The notes under the pieces were generated by a model, which saw only the letters and a list, made by a program, of their open reading frames with translations, was not told where the DNA came from and did not search any database. From Cytophagaceae bacterium (lineage in GTDB: Bacteria > Bacteroidota > Bacteroidia > Cytophagales > Spirosomataceae), in assembly GCA_947460975.1 (NCBI GenBank), contig CANHGO010000003.1:1-64000 (forward strand): a stretch of DNA of 64,000 nt. Direction: 5' to 3'. Of the stretch, positions 52,929-62,571 are shown in pieces; position 1 is the stretch's first letter, and each line of letters starts with the position of its first letter. The translations under genes and the position numbers were made by a program.

Positions 52929-54644
52929 ATGCAAAAACACACACACGGGATATACTTAACGGAGGTAACTCTTCCAAAATTTTTAATCTTTATAGCCATT
53001 GGACGGGAAATTTGTGTTTTGGGGGCCTACTCTTATATCCAGAATCATGGTGGCTACTTGGAAAAGTTTGTAACTAAGTTAAAAGCAAAGAATATTGTAA
53101 AAACGATAAGCGATTTTGATAATCTCATTCCCTATAAGGACGCTGGTGATTTTCAGCGATTGACAAATGTTTTCTCAGAAAGTGAGGCCTGGATGGAATC
53201 TCAATTCAATCTCAATTTCTTAAAAGGAGATTACGCATTAGCTTGTAAACATATTATATGTAATAGAACTTTTTCGCTTTATCAACGTAATTATGATCTT
53301 CACTACTTAGAGAATACAATTGTAGTACCCGTATTAAATTCATACGATAATTCTTTTTTTCAATTTAGATTTGGAAAGTCTTTGAAAAGCAACTTGTTTG
53401 AAGTTGTAAGCAATTATCTACTGAATATTTCTTTCTTTATTTTATCATTAATTCAATGTTTTGTTTGGATATTTTCTAGAATTAGATTTGTAAATAATCA
53501 CCAAAAAATAACATTTGCAGCCGACTACGTTGGTGGACCAAGAGACATGAGATTTTGGGATTATCTTAATCCAGACAAAACAAAAACTTTAGTCGTTGTA
53601 CGTGACAAATATACCATGCAAGCTTTTGGTCATCTGCTGGGTGACTATAAAGTTGTTTTTGATAACGAAGGATCTTTTGCACTAGGATCAGGGATTAATG
53701 CATGGATAAAATCTTTCAAGGACTCATTTTTACTTTTTGTCAGCTCCTCACAACTGCCCCCAGACTATTATCGACAAATTTGCTTTCTTCCTTTTAAGAG
53801 AATAAAATACAGGGCACTGTTTAATAAGTACAAGTGTAGTTTTTTTTGGGGGCGCGATGATTACAATTATCAGCATATCATGCGAAGTCAGGAAATAAGG
53901 AGAATTGGTGGTGTTTCAATGGGATGTAATCATGGTATTCAATCAATCGCAACTATTGCATATCAACTTCGTTATTTGGATTTTGATTATTATTACATGC
54001 ATGGTTTGGATCAATATACTGATGTTTATTCTAAGTATTGGCCGGAACATATGATTGCCAAAGGAGTAGGCTCGATGTTTTCTAATCCTCAGCAACAGGC
54101 AATTATTAAAGAAACTGAGGGTACAGACGTTGCAATTATCATAGCCCCAAGTTTCCACCAGGATTTAATTTATGATGCGATTGTACAGCTTGCAAAGACA
54201 TTTTCTGATTTAAACTTCTGGATAATTACAAAACCCAAACATCGTCTTGAAGGTGATTTTGGTAAAAAATACCAGAGTTTAATCCTCTCAGGGCTTAAAA
54301 ATGTTCAGGAGAGTATAGAAGACGTTTACGACTTATTGCCTCGATGTAAATTCGTATTTAGTGAGAGTTCTACTTTACTAGCAGAGTCGGTCTATTTTGA
54401 CCGAATTGCACTCTGTTTTGATCCGGATCCTTCGTTTAAGTTTCTGTATTACCGTAAATTTCCGGAAATGGTTTTCAAGGATGTTGATGGATTAATCGCC
54501 AGGATACAAGAAACAAGATATTTGCCCGTCCATTATAATGACCCTAATCTTGGTTCAATGACTTTTAAGGGAGATAAACATCCCTGGTCTATAATCAAGG
54601 AGGATATAATCATTCGTGAACCCAATTATAATTATGAAAAATAA
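52929..54644 (+). CDS. unknown glycan-locus protein, GT-B-like C-terminal half
   Basis: 571 residues from ATG at 52929; an in-frame TTG at 52917 overlaps the GNAT stop. One hydrophobic segment lies near residues 160-185 (LLNISFFILSLIQCFVWIF). The N-terminal part has no recognised family. The C-terminal part has alternating beta/alpha stretches such as DVAIIIAPSFHQDL, FWIITKPKHR and CKFVFSESSTLLAESVYFD, the last resembling the nucleotide-sugar site of GT-B or CDP-glycerol-type polysaccharide transferases. Treated as a putative glycosyltransferase only. Confidence 0.62.
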   Translation: MQKHTHGIYLTEVTLPKFLIFIAIGREICVLGAYSYIQNHGGYLEKFVTKLKAKNIVKTISDFDNLIPYKDAGDFQRLTNVFSESEAWMESQFNLNFLKGDYALACKHIICNRTFSLYQRNYDLHYLENTIVVPVLNSYDNSFFQFRFGKSLKSNLFEVVSNYLLNISFFILSLIQCFVWIFSRIRFVNNHQKITFAADYVGGPRDMRFWDYLNPDKTKTLVVVRDKYTMQAFGHLLGDYKVVFDNEGSFALGSGINAWIKSFKDSFLLFVSSSQLPPDYYRQICFLPFKRIKYRALFNKYKCSFFWGRDDYNYQHIMRSQEIRRIGGVSMGCNHGIQSIATIAYQLRYLDFDYYYMHGLDQYTDVYSKYWPEHMIAKGVGSMFSNPQQQAIIKETEGTDVAIIIAPSFHQDLIYDAIVQLAKTFSDLNFWIITKPKHRLEGDFGKKYQSLILSGLKNVQESIEDVYDLLPRCKFVFSESSTLLAESVYFDRIALCFDPDPSFKFLYYRKFPEMVFKDVDGLIARIQETRYLPVHYNDPNLGSMTFKGDKHPWSIIKEDIIIREPNYNYEK

Positions 54645-55578
54645 AATTAAAGTCGCGTTCATTGGTGCGGGTTATATGGCTAAAGAGCATATCAAGGCGT
54701 TCGCGGATATTGAGGGGGTTGAGCTTGCTGGAATCCTTTCACGCACGCGTATTAAAGCAGAATTGCTTGCAGCGGAGTTTGGAATAACTGAAGTATGTGA
54801 TTCCATAACCGAACTATATCAAAAGACACAGGCACAACTGGTGGTGATATCTGTTTCGGTAATAGCTGTAAAAAATTCATGTTTTGAAGCGTTTGAATAC
54901 CCCTGGGTATGTTTAATTGAAAAACCTGCCGGCTATGATTTAGAGGAAGCAGAAACCATTGCTGCAAAAGCCAATATGCAAGGCGCAATTGCATATGTTG
55001 CCCTCAATCGCCGCCATTACAGCAGTACAACTGCAGTTATGAATGAATTTTGTTCTATTCCGGGGCCTCGACTGGTGAATGTATTCGACCAGGAAGACCA
55101 GGTTGCAGCCCGAAAAGCTAACCAACCTGAGGTTGTTGTGCAAAACTGGATGTACGCAAATGCAATTCATATGGTAGACTACCTTCGTATTTTTTGCCGT
55201 GGAACAGTTGAGTCTGTGGATCCTATCATGCACTGGGATGCGGAGAACCCCGGTTTTGTAGCCGCAAAGATCCTATTTTCTTCAGGAGACATTGGCCTGT
55301 ACCAGGCTATATGGAATGGTCCCGGTCCATGGGCTGTAACCATTACTACACAGGAAAAACGTTGCGAACTACGTCCTTTGGAACAGGCTACATTGCAATT
55401 GAATGGATCAAGAAGATCAGATTTGATGCCTTGTAGCGAACGGGACACCAAATTTAAACCTGGTCTAAGGGCTCAGGCTGAAGAAGCTGTAAAAGCAATT
55501 AGTGGGCAACCGCATAATTTGCCTTCTTTATCAGAAGCCCTTCTATCTATGCGGTTGGTAAAGGAGATATATGCATAG
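54634..55578 (+). CDS. Gfo/Idh/MocA-family oxidoreductase 1 of the glycan locus
   Basis: 314 residues. The Rossmann motif VAFIGAGYMAKEH and the catalytic EKPAGYD motif are both present, so it can be an active NAD(P)-dependent sugar dehydrogenase or reductase. ATG at 54634 gives the usual start and overlaps the previous gene by 11 bases. The following gene is of the same fold and overlaps by eight bases. Confidence 0.86.
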   Translation: MKNKIKVAFIGAGYMAKEHIKAFADIEGVELAGILSRTRIKAELLAAEFGITEVCDSITELYQKTQAQLVVISVSVIAVKNSCFEAFEYPWVCLIEKPAGYDLEEAETIAAKANMQGAIAYVALNRRHYSSTTAVMNEFCSIPGPRLVNVFDQEDQVAARKANQPEVVVQNWMYANAIHMVDYLRIFCRGTVESVDPIMHWDAENPGFVAAKILFSSGDIGLYQAIWNGPGPWAVTITTQEKRCELRPLEQATLQLNGSRRSDLMPCSERDTKFKPGLRAQAEEAVKAISGQPHNLPSLSEALLSMRLVKEIYA

Positions 55579-56527
55579 TAATATATTAATTGCAGGGGCG
55601 GGTCAATTGGGGTCGCGTTATCTTCAAGGGCTTGCAAAAGTCCCCGATCCCCTTAACGTGTACGTTCAGGATATATCAGCAGAATCACTGGAAAGAGCTA
55701 ATGCAAGGTGGAAAGAGGTAAAGAATCAAGATAGCCATCACCAGGTCTTTTTTATACAAAACTTTGATGAACTTCCGGGATCGGTTGATATAGCGATTAT
55801 TTCTACCTCTGCAGGTGTACGGCCAGAAGTTGTGGAAATGGTAGCCAAGGCAACAAATGTTGAGTATTGGATACTAGAAAAAGTATTGGCCCAGAGCGAG
55901 GATGATATTGCCAGGATTGGATCTGTAGTTATCGATTCTAAAGGTGCATGGATCAATACAACACGTAGGATCATGAAATGGCACCAGGATATAAAATCCC
56001 AAATAAGTGCCGCAGGCCCTATCATAATGGATATTTCAGGCGGTAGCTGGGGACTTGCTTCCAATGCAGTTCATTTCCTGGATATGCTTTGCTGGTGGAC
56101 AGGTGAGCGACTAGAGCACTTGGATACAAAAGGCTTGGCATCTGACTGGGTTGAAAGTAAAAGACATGGATATTATGAAATTTTTGGTACAATGATTGCA
56201 AATGTTTCCGGTGGATCAAAAGCAACTATATCTGCCACTGAAGAAATCTCCCCACATATCATAAGATTGACTGATCACAATTTCGAATGGACCATCGATG
56301 AAACTAGGCGATTTGCCCGCCGTTCAGATGGGCTGGTGATAACCGGCCAGATAGAAGTGCAAAGTACACTTACCACAGGTCTGATAAAAGATATTATGGA
56401 AACAGGTACATGCGGATTACCCACTTTCGATGAATCTGCTACCTTACACCGGGTATTTTTGAAAGCTTTACAGGAGCATTGGAATAAACAGCCCGGCAAA
56501 CCGAAAGACAGTTTGCCTATAACATAA
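55571..56527 (+). CDS. Gfo/Idh/MocA-like oxidoreductase 2 of the glycan locus
   Basis: 318 residues. ILIAGAGQLGSRY is the nucleotide motif; ILEKVLAQSED holds Glu-Lys but not the usual Pro. A GGSWGLASNAVHFLDM stretch has the His typical of this fold. It is only distantly similar to the preceding gene, so the pair may act on different substrates or as a heteromer. Position between the first module and legB leaves its pathway open. Confidence 0.8.
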   Translation: MHSNILIAGAGQLGSRYLQGLAKVPDPLNVYVQDISAESLERANARWKEVKNQDSHHQVFFIQNFDELPGSVDIAIISTSAGVRPEVVEMVAKATNVEYWILEKVLAQSEDDIARIGSVVIDSKGAWINTTRRIMKWHQDIKSQISAAGPIIMDISGGSWGLASNAVHFLDMLCWWTGERLEHLDTKGLASDWVESKRHGYYEIFGTMIANVSGGSKATISATEEISPHIIRLTDHNFEWTIDETRRFARRSDGLVITGQIEVQSTLTTGLIKDIMETGTCGLPTFDESATLHRVFLKALQEHWNKQPGKPKDSLPIT

Positions 56528-56562
56528 TCTGATGGGATTATTTTGTTTAATTTAATAACCAA

Positions 56563-57561
56563 ATGGATCTAAAAAATAAAAAGGTACTGGTTACCGGCGC
56601 TGATGGTTTTATCGGAAGCCATCTGGTAGAACAATTAATTGAAGAAGAAGCCAATGTAAAAGCGTTTGTGTATTACAATTCATTCAATAGCTGGGGCTGG
56701 CTGGATACACTATCCAAAGAAAAGCTAAATAAAATTGAGGTATTTGCTGGCGATATAAGAGACCCTAACGGCGTTCGTTCAGCAATGCAAGGCTGCGATA
56801 TTGTTTTTCATCTAGCAGCTCTTATTGCGATTCCGTTTAGTTACCATTCTCCGGATTCATATATTGATACAAATGTAAAGGGAACGTTAAATATCATTCA
56901 GGCTGCGAAGGACCTAAATGTCGAAAGAGTTCTTGTAACATCTACCTCAGAAGTGTATGGGACCGCCAAATATATTCCCATTGATGAGGAGCATCCACGG
57001 CAGTCGCAATCTCCATATTCAGCGTCAAAAATTGGCGCCGATTGTATCGCTGATTCTTTCTTCAGGAGTTTTGATCTGCCGTTAACAATAGTTCGTCCTT
57101 TTAATACCTACGGTCCTCGTCAGTCAGCGAGGGCTGTTATTCCAACGATTATTACACAACTTCTGACCGGTGTCCAGGAAATAAGGCTAGGTGATATTAC
57201 ACCAACACGTGACTTGCTGTTTGTCAAAGACACAGTTTTGGGTTTTGTTGAAATCGCAAAGTCCGACAGCCTTGTCGGGCAGGATTGTAATATTGCCACA
57301 GAATCGGAAATATCAGTTGGTGACCTTGCAATTGAATTGATAAGTCAGATTAATCCAAATGCAAAAATTATTTTGGATGAGCAAAGGGTCCGCCCTGATA
57401 AATCAGAAGTCTTCAGGCTTTATGGTTCGAATAAAAAGATTAGGGCGAATACAAATTGGGAACCGATGTATTCTCTTTCCGAAGGTATTGCCGAGACAGT
57501 TGACTGGTTTAAAATTCCAGAAAATCTTGTAAAGTATAAATCAGATGTCTATAATATCTAA
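56563..57561 (+). CDS. legB: LegB-type nucleotide-sugar 4,6-dehydratase
   Basis: Makes the 4-keto-6-deoxy sugar from a GlcNAc nucleotide, first committed step to legionaminic acid. 332 residues: TGADGFIGSH, FHLAALIAIPFSYHSPDSYI (very characteristic of LegB), STSEVYG, catalytic Tyr152/Lys156 (YSASK) and PTRDLLFVKDT. C. jejuni LegB uses GDP-GlcNAc; the nucleotide here is inferred from the PtmE-like gene at 62568. It overlaps the next gene by 17 bases. Confidence 0.93.
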   Translation: MDLKNKKVLVTGADGFIGSHLVEQLIEEEANVKAFVYYNSFNSWGWLDTLSKEKLNKIEVFAGDIRDPNGVRSAMQGCDIVFHLAALIAIPFSYHSPDSYIDTNVKGTLNIIQAAKDLNVERVLVTSTSEVYGTAKYIPIDEEHPRQSQSPYSASKIGADCIADSFFRSFDLPLTIVRPFNTYGPRQSARAVIPTIITQLLTGVQEIRLGDITPTRDLLFVKDTVLGFVEIAKSDSLVGQDCNIATESEISVGDLAIELISQINPNAKIILDEQRVRPDKSEVFRLYGSNKKIRANTNWEPMYSLSEGIAETVDWFKIPENLVKYKSDVYNI

Positions 57562-58693
57562 AATAGATAAGATTAATAGTTTTATAAGGAGTCACTTCCC
57601 AGGCATTGACTCTGTGCCTTTGCATCAGCCGAAATTTTCTGGCAACGAGAAAAAGTACCTTTGTGATGCTGTTGACTCGACATTTGTTTCCTCTGTAGGG
57701 GTTTATGTAAATAAATTTGAGGAAATGATTGCTGAGTTCACTCATTCAGCGCAAGCGATAGCAGTCGTTAACGGCACTGCTGGCCTGCAGGTTGCTTTAC
57801 GATTGGCAGGTGTCAAGGCTGACGATGAAGTAATAACTCAATCATTAACTTTTATTGCTACAGCGAATGCCATTTTATATAATGGGGCACGCCCGGTATT
57901 TTTAGATGTAGATTTAGATACAATGGGTCTTTCTCCTGCTGCCTTAGAAGAGTTTTTGAGAGAACACGCTGAGCTAAAGGATGATGCATGTTTCAATAAA
58001 CATACCAAGAAGAAAATAGCGGCATGCATGCCTATGCATACTTTTGGATTTCCAGTAAATTTAAAGGAACTTTTAGCGATATGTACGAAATGGAAAATTC
58101 CATTAGTAGAAGATGCTGCAGAGTCCTTAGGTAGCTTTTATCATGGAAAACATACCGGCACTTTTGGCACCCTGGGTGTTTTTTCGTTCAATGGGAATAA
58201 AATAATTACCAGTGGCGGAGGAGGAGCTATTATCTCTAATGATATTAATTTGGCCCAAATGGGGAAACATTTAACTACGACAGCGAAGATTCCTCATGCA
58301 TATGAATTTATTCACGATGAGGTAGGATACAATTTTCGCATGCCAAATGTAAATGCAGCCCTTGCATGTGCTCAAATGGAGCAGCTCGAATTGTTTATTG
58401 AAAGCAAACGAAAATTAGCAAGCCAATATAAAGATTTTTTTAAAGAGCAGGGAATAAAATTCAGAACTGAATTACCTGAAACAAAAGCCAACTACTGGCT
58501 TATGTGTGTCGAGTTAAATAACAGAGCTGATAGAGATGCATTTTTGAAATCGACAAATAAGGAAGGGGTAATGACAAGGCCAATTTGGAGATTGATGACT
58601 TCATTGCCTATGTTTTCTCATTTTCAGACAGACTCTCAGAAGAATGCATCCTTCCTTCAGGATCGAATAGTAAATATACCAAGTAATGTATAA
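57545..58693 (+). CDS. legC: LegC-type aminotransferase
   Basis: 382 residues, DegT/EryC1 family. It matches the LegC group by VPLHQPKFSGNEKKYL near the start, VNGTAGLQVAL, QSLTFIATANAI and MPMHTFGFPVN. PLP lysine Lys219 is in FNGNKIITSGGGG. It aminates C4 of the product of LegB. It overlaps the legB end by 17 bases and the next gene by eight. Confidence 0.93.
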   Translation: MSIISKIDKINSFIRSHFPGIDSVPLHQPKFSGNEKKYLCDAVDSTFVSSVGVYVNKFEEMIAEFTHSAQAIAVVNGTAGLQVALRLAGVKADDEVITQSLTFIATANAILYNGARPVFLDVDLDTMGLSPAALEEFLREHAELKDDACFNKHTKKKIAACMPMHTFGFPVNLKELLAICTKWKIPLVEDAAESLGSFYHGKHTGTFGTLGVFSFNGNKIITSGGGGAIISNDINLAQMGKHLTTTAKIPHAYEFIHDEVGYNFRMPNVNAALACAQMEQLELFIESKRKLASQYKDFFKEQGIKFRTELPETKANYWLMCVELNNRADRDAFLKSTNKEGVMTRPIWRLMTSLPMFSHFQTDSQKNASFLQDRIVNIPSNV

Positions 58694-59312
58694 CAGAGAA
58701 ACAGTAGTGGTGGGTTACTCAGGCCATGCATGGGTTTTAGCTGAGGCTGCAATATGTTTAGGAATGAGATTAATCTATTATATAGATTTCAAACAGGCTG
58801 AGAAAAATCCTTATAATCTTACTTATTTGGCTTCAGATATCGATGATAATTTTCAGGAATGGAATAGTGGGTATCAATATGTACTCGGGATTGGAGATAA
58901 TCAGGCACGTTTTCGTATAGCAAGTATGTTGGAAGAAAGAAGCCAGTTAATGCCAGCGATTATACATCCCGATGCATCAGTTGCGCAAAATGCTGAGATC
59001 GGAGCAGGTATTTTCATTGCAAGAAATGCTGCTGTGAATCCCTTGGCTAGTATAGGCGACTATACTATTCTTAACACATCCAGTGTTGTCGAACATGAAT
59101 GTAAAATTGGGTGTGCATCACATATAGGCCCCGGAACAGTACTGGGAGGGAATGTCTATGTTGGTGATAGAACGTTTATAGGGGCGAATTCGGTTGTAAA
59201 GCAAGGAGTAACAATTGGAGATGATGTTATTATCGGAGCCGGATCAGTGATAATAAGAGATGTATCCTCAGGTACCAGGATCGTTGGGAACCCTGGCAGG
59301 GAAATTAAATAA
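58686..59312 (+). CDS. NeuD-family sugar acyltransferase (LegH candidate)
   Basis: 208 residues. An N-terminal Rossmann-like part (VVVGYSGHAWVLAEAA) is followed by a left-handed beta-helix of hexapeptide repeats (about 90-205, with IGAGIFIARNA, IGPGTVLGGNVYVG and IGANSVVKQGVTIG) and the catalytic His in VVEHECKIG. This is the NeuD/PglD/LegH type. After LegC it would acetylate the new 4-amino group; O-acetylation of the final sugar is the alternative. Confidence 0.88.
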   Translation: MYNRETVVVGYSGHAWVLAEAAICLGMRLIYYIDFKQAEKNPYNLTYLASDIDDNFQEWNSGYQYVLGIGDNQARFRIASMLEERSQLMPAIIHPDASVAQNAEIGAGIFIARNAAVNPLASIGDYTILNTSSVVEHECKIGCASHIGPGTVLGGNVYVGDRTFIGANSVVKQGVTIGDDVIIGAGSVIIRDVSSGTRIVGNPGREIK

Positions 59313-59382
59313 ACTGGCATTTTTATAAATTGCAATCGGTTAATTGTCAGAATCTTTCATTACCTGTAATAGAAATTAAGTT

Positions 59383-60393
59383 ATGAGCATTCAAACCCCA
59401 ATCACCGAGGATACAATTCGCCCTCACGACATATTCGAAGAATATCTTCGGTTAGCAACACTTGATATTGAAACCTATTTCAGGGGTGTAGATATGGTAT
59501 ATATTGATTGCCCGGTTTGTAAAACTCCAGGTAAGGAGGTTTTTACCAAATCAGGGTTTATTTACGAGGAATGTAATCATTGTAAGTCTCTCTATGTGAA
59601 TCCCCGGCCATGCACCGAAGCTTTTGATAAATATTACACGGATTCTCCTTCTACTAAATTTTGGGCTACAACATTTTACAAAATAACCGAATCTGCAAGA
59701 AGAGAAACATTATGGAAACCAAAAGCGAACCTGGTTAAGTTATTGATCGAAAGGTATCAGTCGGGCAGCGAATCAATTAACATAATTGACATTGGTGGGG
59801 GTTACGGTGTATTTGATGAGGTGATAAATGCAGTAATGGATGCTACTTGCTTGATTATTGAGCCATCAGTCCATTTGGCAGAAATCTGCAGAAATAAGGG
59901 ATTCAAAACGATCGAAAAATTCATGGAAGATGTTGATCGTAACGAGATTCCGGAGGGAAATAACTGTTTTGTATCATTTGAACTTTTTGAACATCTTCAT
60001 GATCCGGGTCAATTTCTGCAAACAGTATATAATGTTATGAGACAGGGCGATCTTTTCATTTTCACTACTCTAAGTGGAATGGGAATTGATATTCAGATTC
60101 TCAGGGAAAATTCCCGATCCGTTTCACCCCCCCATCACCTTAATTTTATGAACCCTAGGTCCTTAGCTACCTTACTAAGGAATGTCGGTTTCGAAGTGCT
60201 GGAAGCTAATACACCTGGGAAACTCGATATGGACATTCTATTTAAAAATAAAGATATAATTCAGGATAATTTCTGGCGAAACTATCTTGATTATTCTACA
60301 GAACACGAGCGGAACGCCATGCAAGATTTTATTGCTGCGAATGGGTTGAGTTCACATATGATGGTGACTTGTAGAAAAACTGCTAAAAATTAA
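59383..60393 (+). CDS. class I SAM methyltransferase with N-terminal zinc ribbon
   Basis: 336 residues. Two CxxC pairs at 43/46 and 64/67 (CPVC, CNHC) likely bind zinc. The SAM motif IIDIGGGYGVF lies near residue 135 and a post-motif FVSFELFEHLHDP matches the acidic loop. Related proteins methylate sugars in surface glycans or the substrates of polyketide-like sugars. It is separated by 70 and 50 bases from its neighbours and probably decorates the product of the locus. Confidence 0.85.
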   Translation: MSIQTPITEDTIRPHDIFEEYLRLATLDIETYFRGVDMVYIDCPVCKTPGKEVFTKSGFIYEECNHCKSLYVNPRPCTEAFDKYYTDSPSTKFWATTFYKITESARRETLWKPKANLVKLLIERYQSGSESINIIDIGGGYGVFDEVINAVMDATCLIIEPSVHLAEICRNKGFKTIEKFMEDVDRNEIPEGNNCFVSFELFEHLHDPGQFLQTVYNVMRQGDLFIFTTLSGMGIDIQILRENSRSVSPPHHLNFMNPRSLATLLRNVGFEVLEANTPGKLDMDILFKNKDIIQDNFWRNYLDYSTEHERNAMQDFIAANGLSSHMMVTCRKTAKN

Positions 60394-60443
60394 TTCGAAC
60401 TAAAAGTCACAGATGTTCTTAATTAATCTCTAAAAAAAATTCA

Positions 60444-61466
60444 GTGAGCAAAGTATTAATAATAGCGGAAGCCGGAGTCAACCATAATGGGGATATAGAA
60501 ATTGCTAAAAGGTTAATTGATGCCGCAGCAGATGCAAAGGCTGATTTTGTTAAATTTCAAACATTTAAGGCTGACAATTTAGTGTCCAAAACGGCTAAAA
60601 TGGCAAGTTACCAGATTAAAAATTTGGATAATACTGAGGCGTCACAGTATAATATGCTCAAAAAATTAGAGATGCCTGAAGATTGGCATGTCGAGTTGAA
60701 AGAGTATTGCAAAGACAAAGGTATAGAATTTATGTCGACGGGGTTTGATGAGGAAAGTATCGATCTTCTGGACCGCTTAGGTTGCTCCATGTTTAAGATA
60801 CCCTCAGGTGAAATAACCAATAAACCTTATTTGCAACATGTTGCAAAAAAAGGCAAAAAAATAATTCTTTCAACGGGGATGGCCGATATGGAAGAGATTA
60901 GGCAAGCAATAACATTAATTAAATCAGAGGGAGTAACTGCCGGGCAAATAACCGTTCTGCATTGTAACACGGAGTATCCAACCCCTATGTCAGATGTTAA
61001 TTTATTAGCTATGAACGTGATTAAAAACGAACTTGACATTGCAATAGGTTACTCTGATCATACATTAGGTATTGAAGTGCCGATAGCGGCGGTAGCTTTA
61101 GGCGCAGAAATCATCGAAAAGCACTTTACCGTGGATAGATCAATGCCAGGGCCTGATCATAAAGCATCACTTGAGCCGGACGAATTAGCGGCGATGGTGA
61201 AAGCAATACGAAACATTGAACAGGCAATTTCAGGGACTGGCCTTAAAACCCCCAGTATTTCAGAAACAGCAAATAAGGCCATTGCCAGAAGGAGCATTCA
61301 TATTTCTAATGATATTGGAGTTGGCCATGTGATTTTGAAGGGTGATCTCAAAATGCAAAGGCCGGGTGACGGTATTTCACCAATGTTGATAGACGAGGTA
61401 ATAGGGAGAAGTTCAAACAAGGCCTTGCTGAAAGATTATAAACTCACATTTAAAGATTTGGACTAA
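60444..61466 (+). CDS. legI: N-acetylneuraminate/legionaminate synthase (NeuB/LegI)
   Basis: Condenses a 6-carbon amino sugar with PEP to a nine-carbon nonulosonate. 340 residues from GTG at 60444. The family motifs are intact: IIAEAGVNHNGDI, VKFQTFKADNL, FKIPSGE, STGMADMEEI, GYSDHTLG and EKHFTVDRSMPGPDH; the C-terminal SAF domain includes MQRPGDGISP. LegI is chosen over NeuB by context (LegB, LegC, LegG, PtmE). Confidence 0.93.
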   Translation: MSKVLIIAEAGVNHNGDIEIAKRLIDAAADAKADFVKFQTFKADNLVSKTAKMASYQIKNLDNTEASQYNMLKKLEMPEDWHVELKEYCKDKGIEFMSTGFDEESIDLLDRLGCSMFKIPSGEITNKPYLQHVAKKGKKIILSTGMADMEEIRQAITLIKSEGVTAGQITVLHCNTEYPTPMSDVNLLAMNVIKNELDIAIGYSDHTLGIEVPIAAVALGAEIIEKHFTVDRSMPGPDHKASLEPDELAAMVKAIRNIEQAISGTGLKTPSISETANKAIARRSIHISNDIGVGHVILKGDLKMQRPGDGISPMLIDEVIGRSSNKALLKDYKLTFKDLD

Positions 61467-61467
61467 A

Positions 61468-62571
61468 TTGAAAATTGCTTTGCTTACGAGCTCCAGGGCA
61501 GACTATGGAATTTACTTGCCACTTTTAAAAGCACTTAACGAAGATCATTTCTTTGATCTGAATATCGTTGCATTTGGTACTCATCTTTCTGTAGAGTATG
61601 GTGCCACAATAAATCAGATATTTAATGATGGTTTTGAGGTAGCATTTCAAATCGACACTATGCCTGATGGAGATGAACCAGCTGATATTTCATTTGCCAT
61701 AGGTAAGACACTGAAGAACTTTAGCAGGTTATGGGCGCAAAACTCTTTCGATCTGATAATTGCTCTTGGTGACCGTTTCGAAATGTTTGCAGCATGTGCA
61801 AGTGCTATTCCATTTGGTGTGCCAATGGCTCACATTCATGGAGGGGAAAAAACTCTCGGAGCTATTGACGACGTTTTCAGGCATTGCATTACCCAGATGG
61901 CAACGTACCATTTTACCATAGCTGAAGTTTATAGGCAACGTGTGATTGCGATTAAGGGCAGCCCGGAAAATGTCTATGATGTGGGTGCTTTAAGCATTGA
62001 TAACTTAAAGGAGATGGAACTTTTAAGTGTTGAAGAGTTCAGAATTCGGTATGCTATTGACTTATCTTTACCAAGTATTTTGATCACTTTCCATCCTGAA
62101 ACTGTCGATTTTGAAAACAATAAATATTATATAAAACAATTAATAGGGAGTCTTGAGAACCTTACTGAATTCCAACTAATTATTACTATGCCTAATACAG
62201 ATACAATGGGCAATATGATAAGGGCAAAGATTAATGAATTTGTAGCTAGAAATAAAAACGCATTTGGCATTGAATCATTTGGCGTACTCGGATACCTAAG
62301 TTGCATGAAACATTGTACTATGATGTTAGGGAATACGTCCAGCGGCTTTGTCGAAGCATCGTTCTTTACGAAATATGTAATTAATTTGGGCGAACGTCAA
62401 TCAGGAAGGCTTGTGACTGCCAATATAAATAATTGCAAAATAGACAAAGAAGAAATTTTGGCTAAAGTAAAGCAGTATGAATCATGGCCATTGAATAAAA
62501 TGAAACCTATTTATGGAAATGGAGATTCAGCAATTAGGATTAGAAATATTTTAAAATCAAGTTTCAATTGA
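61468..62571 (+). CDS. legG: hydrolysing NDP-sugar 2-epimerase (NeuC/LegG)
   Basis: Releases the nucleotide and inverts C2 to give the aldose for LegI. 367 residues, GT-B-like epimerase: LTSSRADYGIYLPLL at the start, LGDRFEMFAAC, HIHGGEKTLGAIDDVFRH, and MLGNTSSGFVEASFF near the end. It starts with TTG one base after legI and overlaps the PtmE-like gene by four bases. Confidence 0.92.
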   Translation: MKIALLTSSRADYGIYLPLLKALNEDHFFDLNIVAFGTHLSVEYGATINQIFNDGFEVAFQIDTMPDGDEPADISFAIGKTLKNFSRLWAQNSFDLIIALGDRFEMFAACASAIPFGVPMAHIHGGEKTLGAIDDVFRHCITQMATYHFTIAEVYRQRVIAIKGSPENVYDVGALSIDNLKEMELLSVEEFRIRYAIDLSLPSILITFHPETVDFENNKYYIKQLIGSLENLTEFQLIITMPNTDTMGNMIRAKINEFVARNKNAFGIESFGVLGYLSCMKHCTMMLGNTSSGFVEASFFTKYVINLGERQSGRLVTANINNCKIDKEEILAKVKQYESWPLNKMKPIYGNGDSAIRIRNILKSSFN

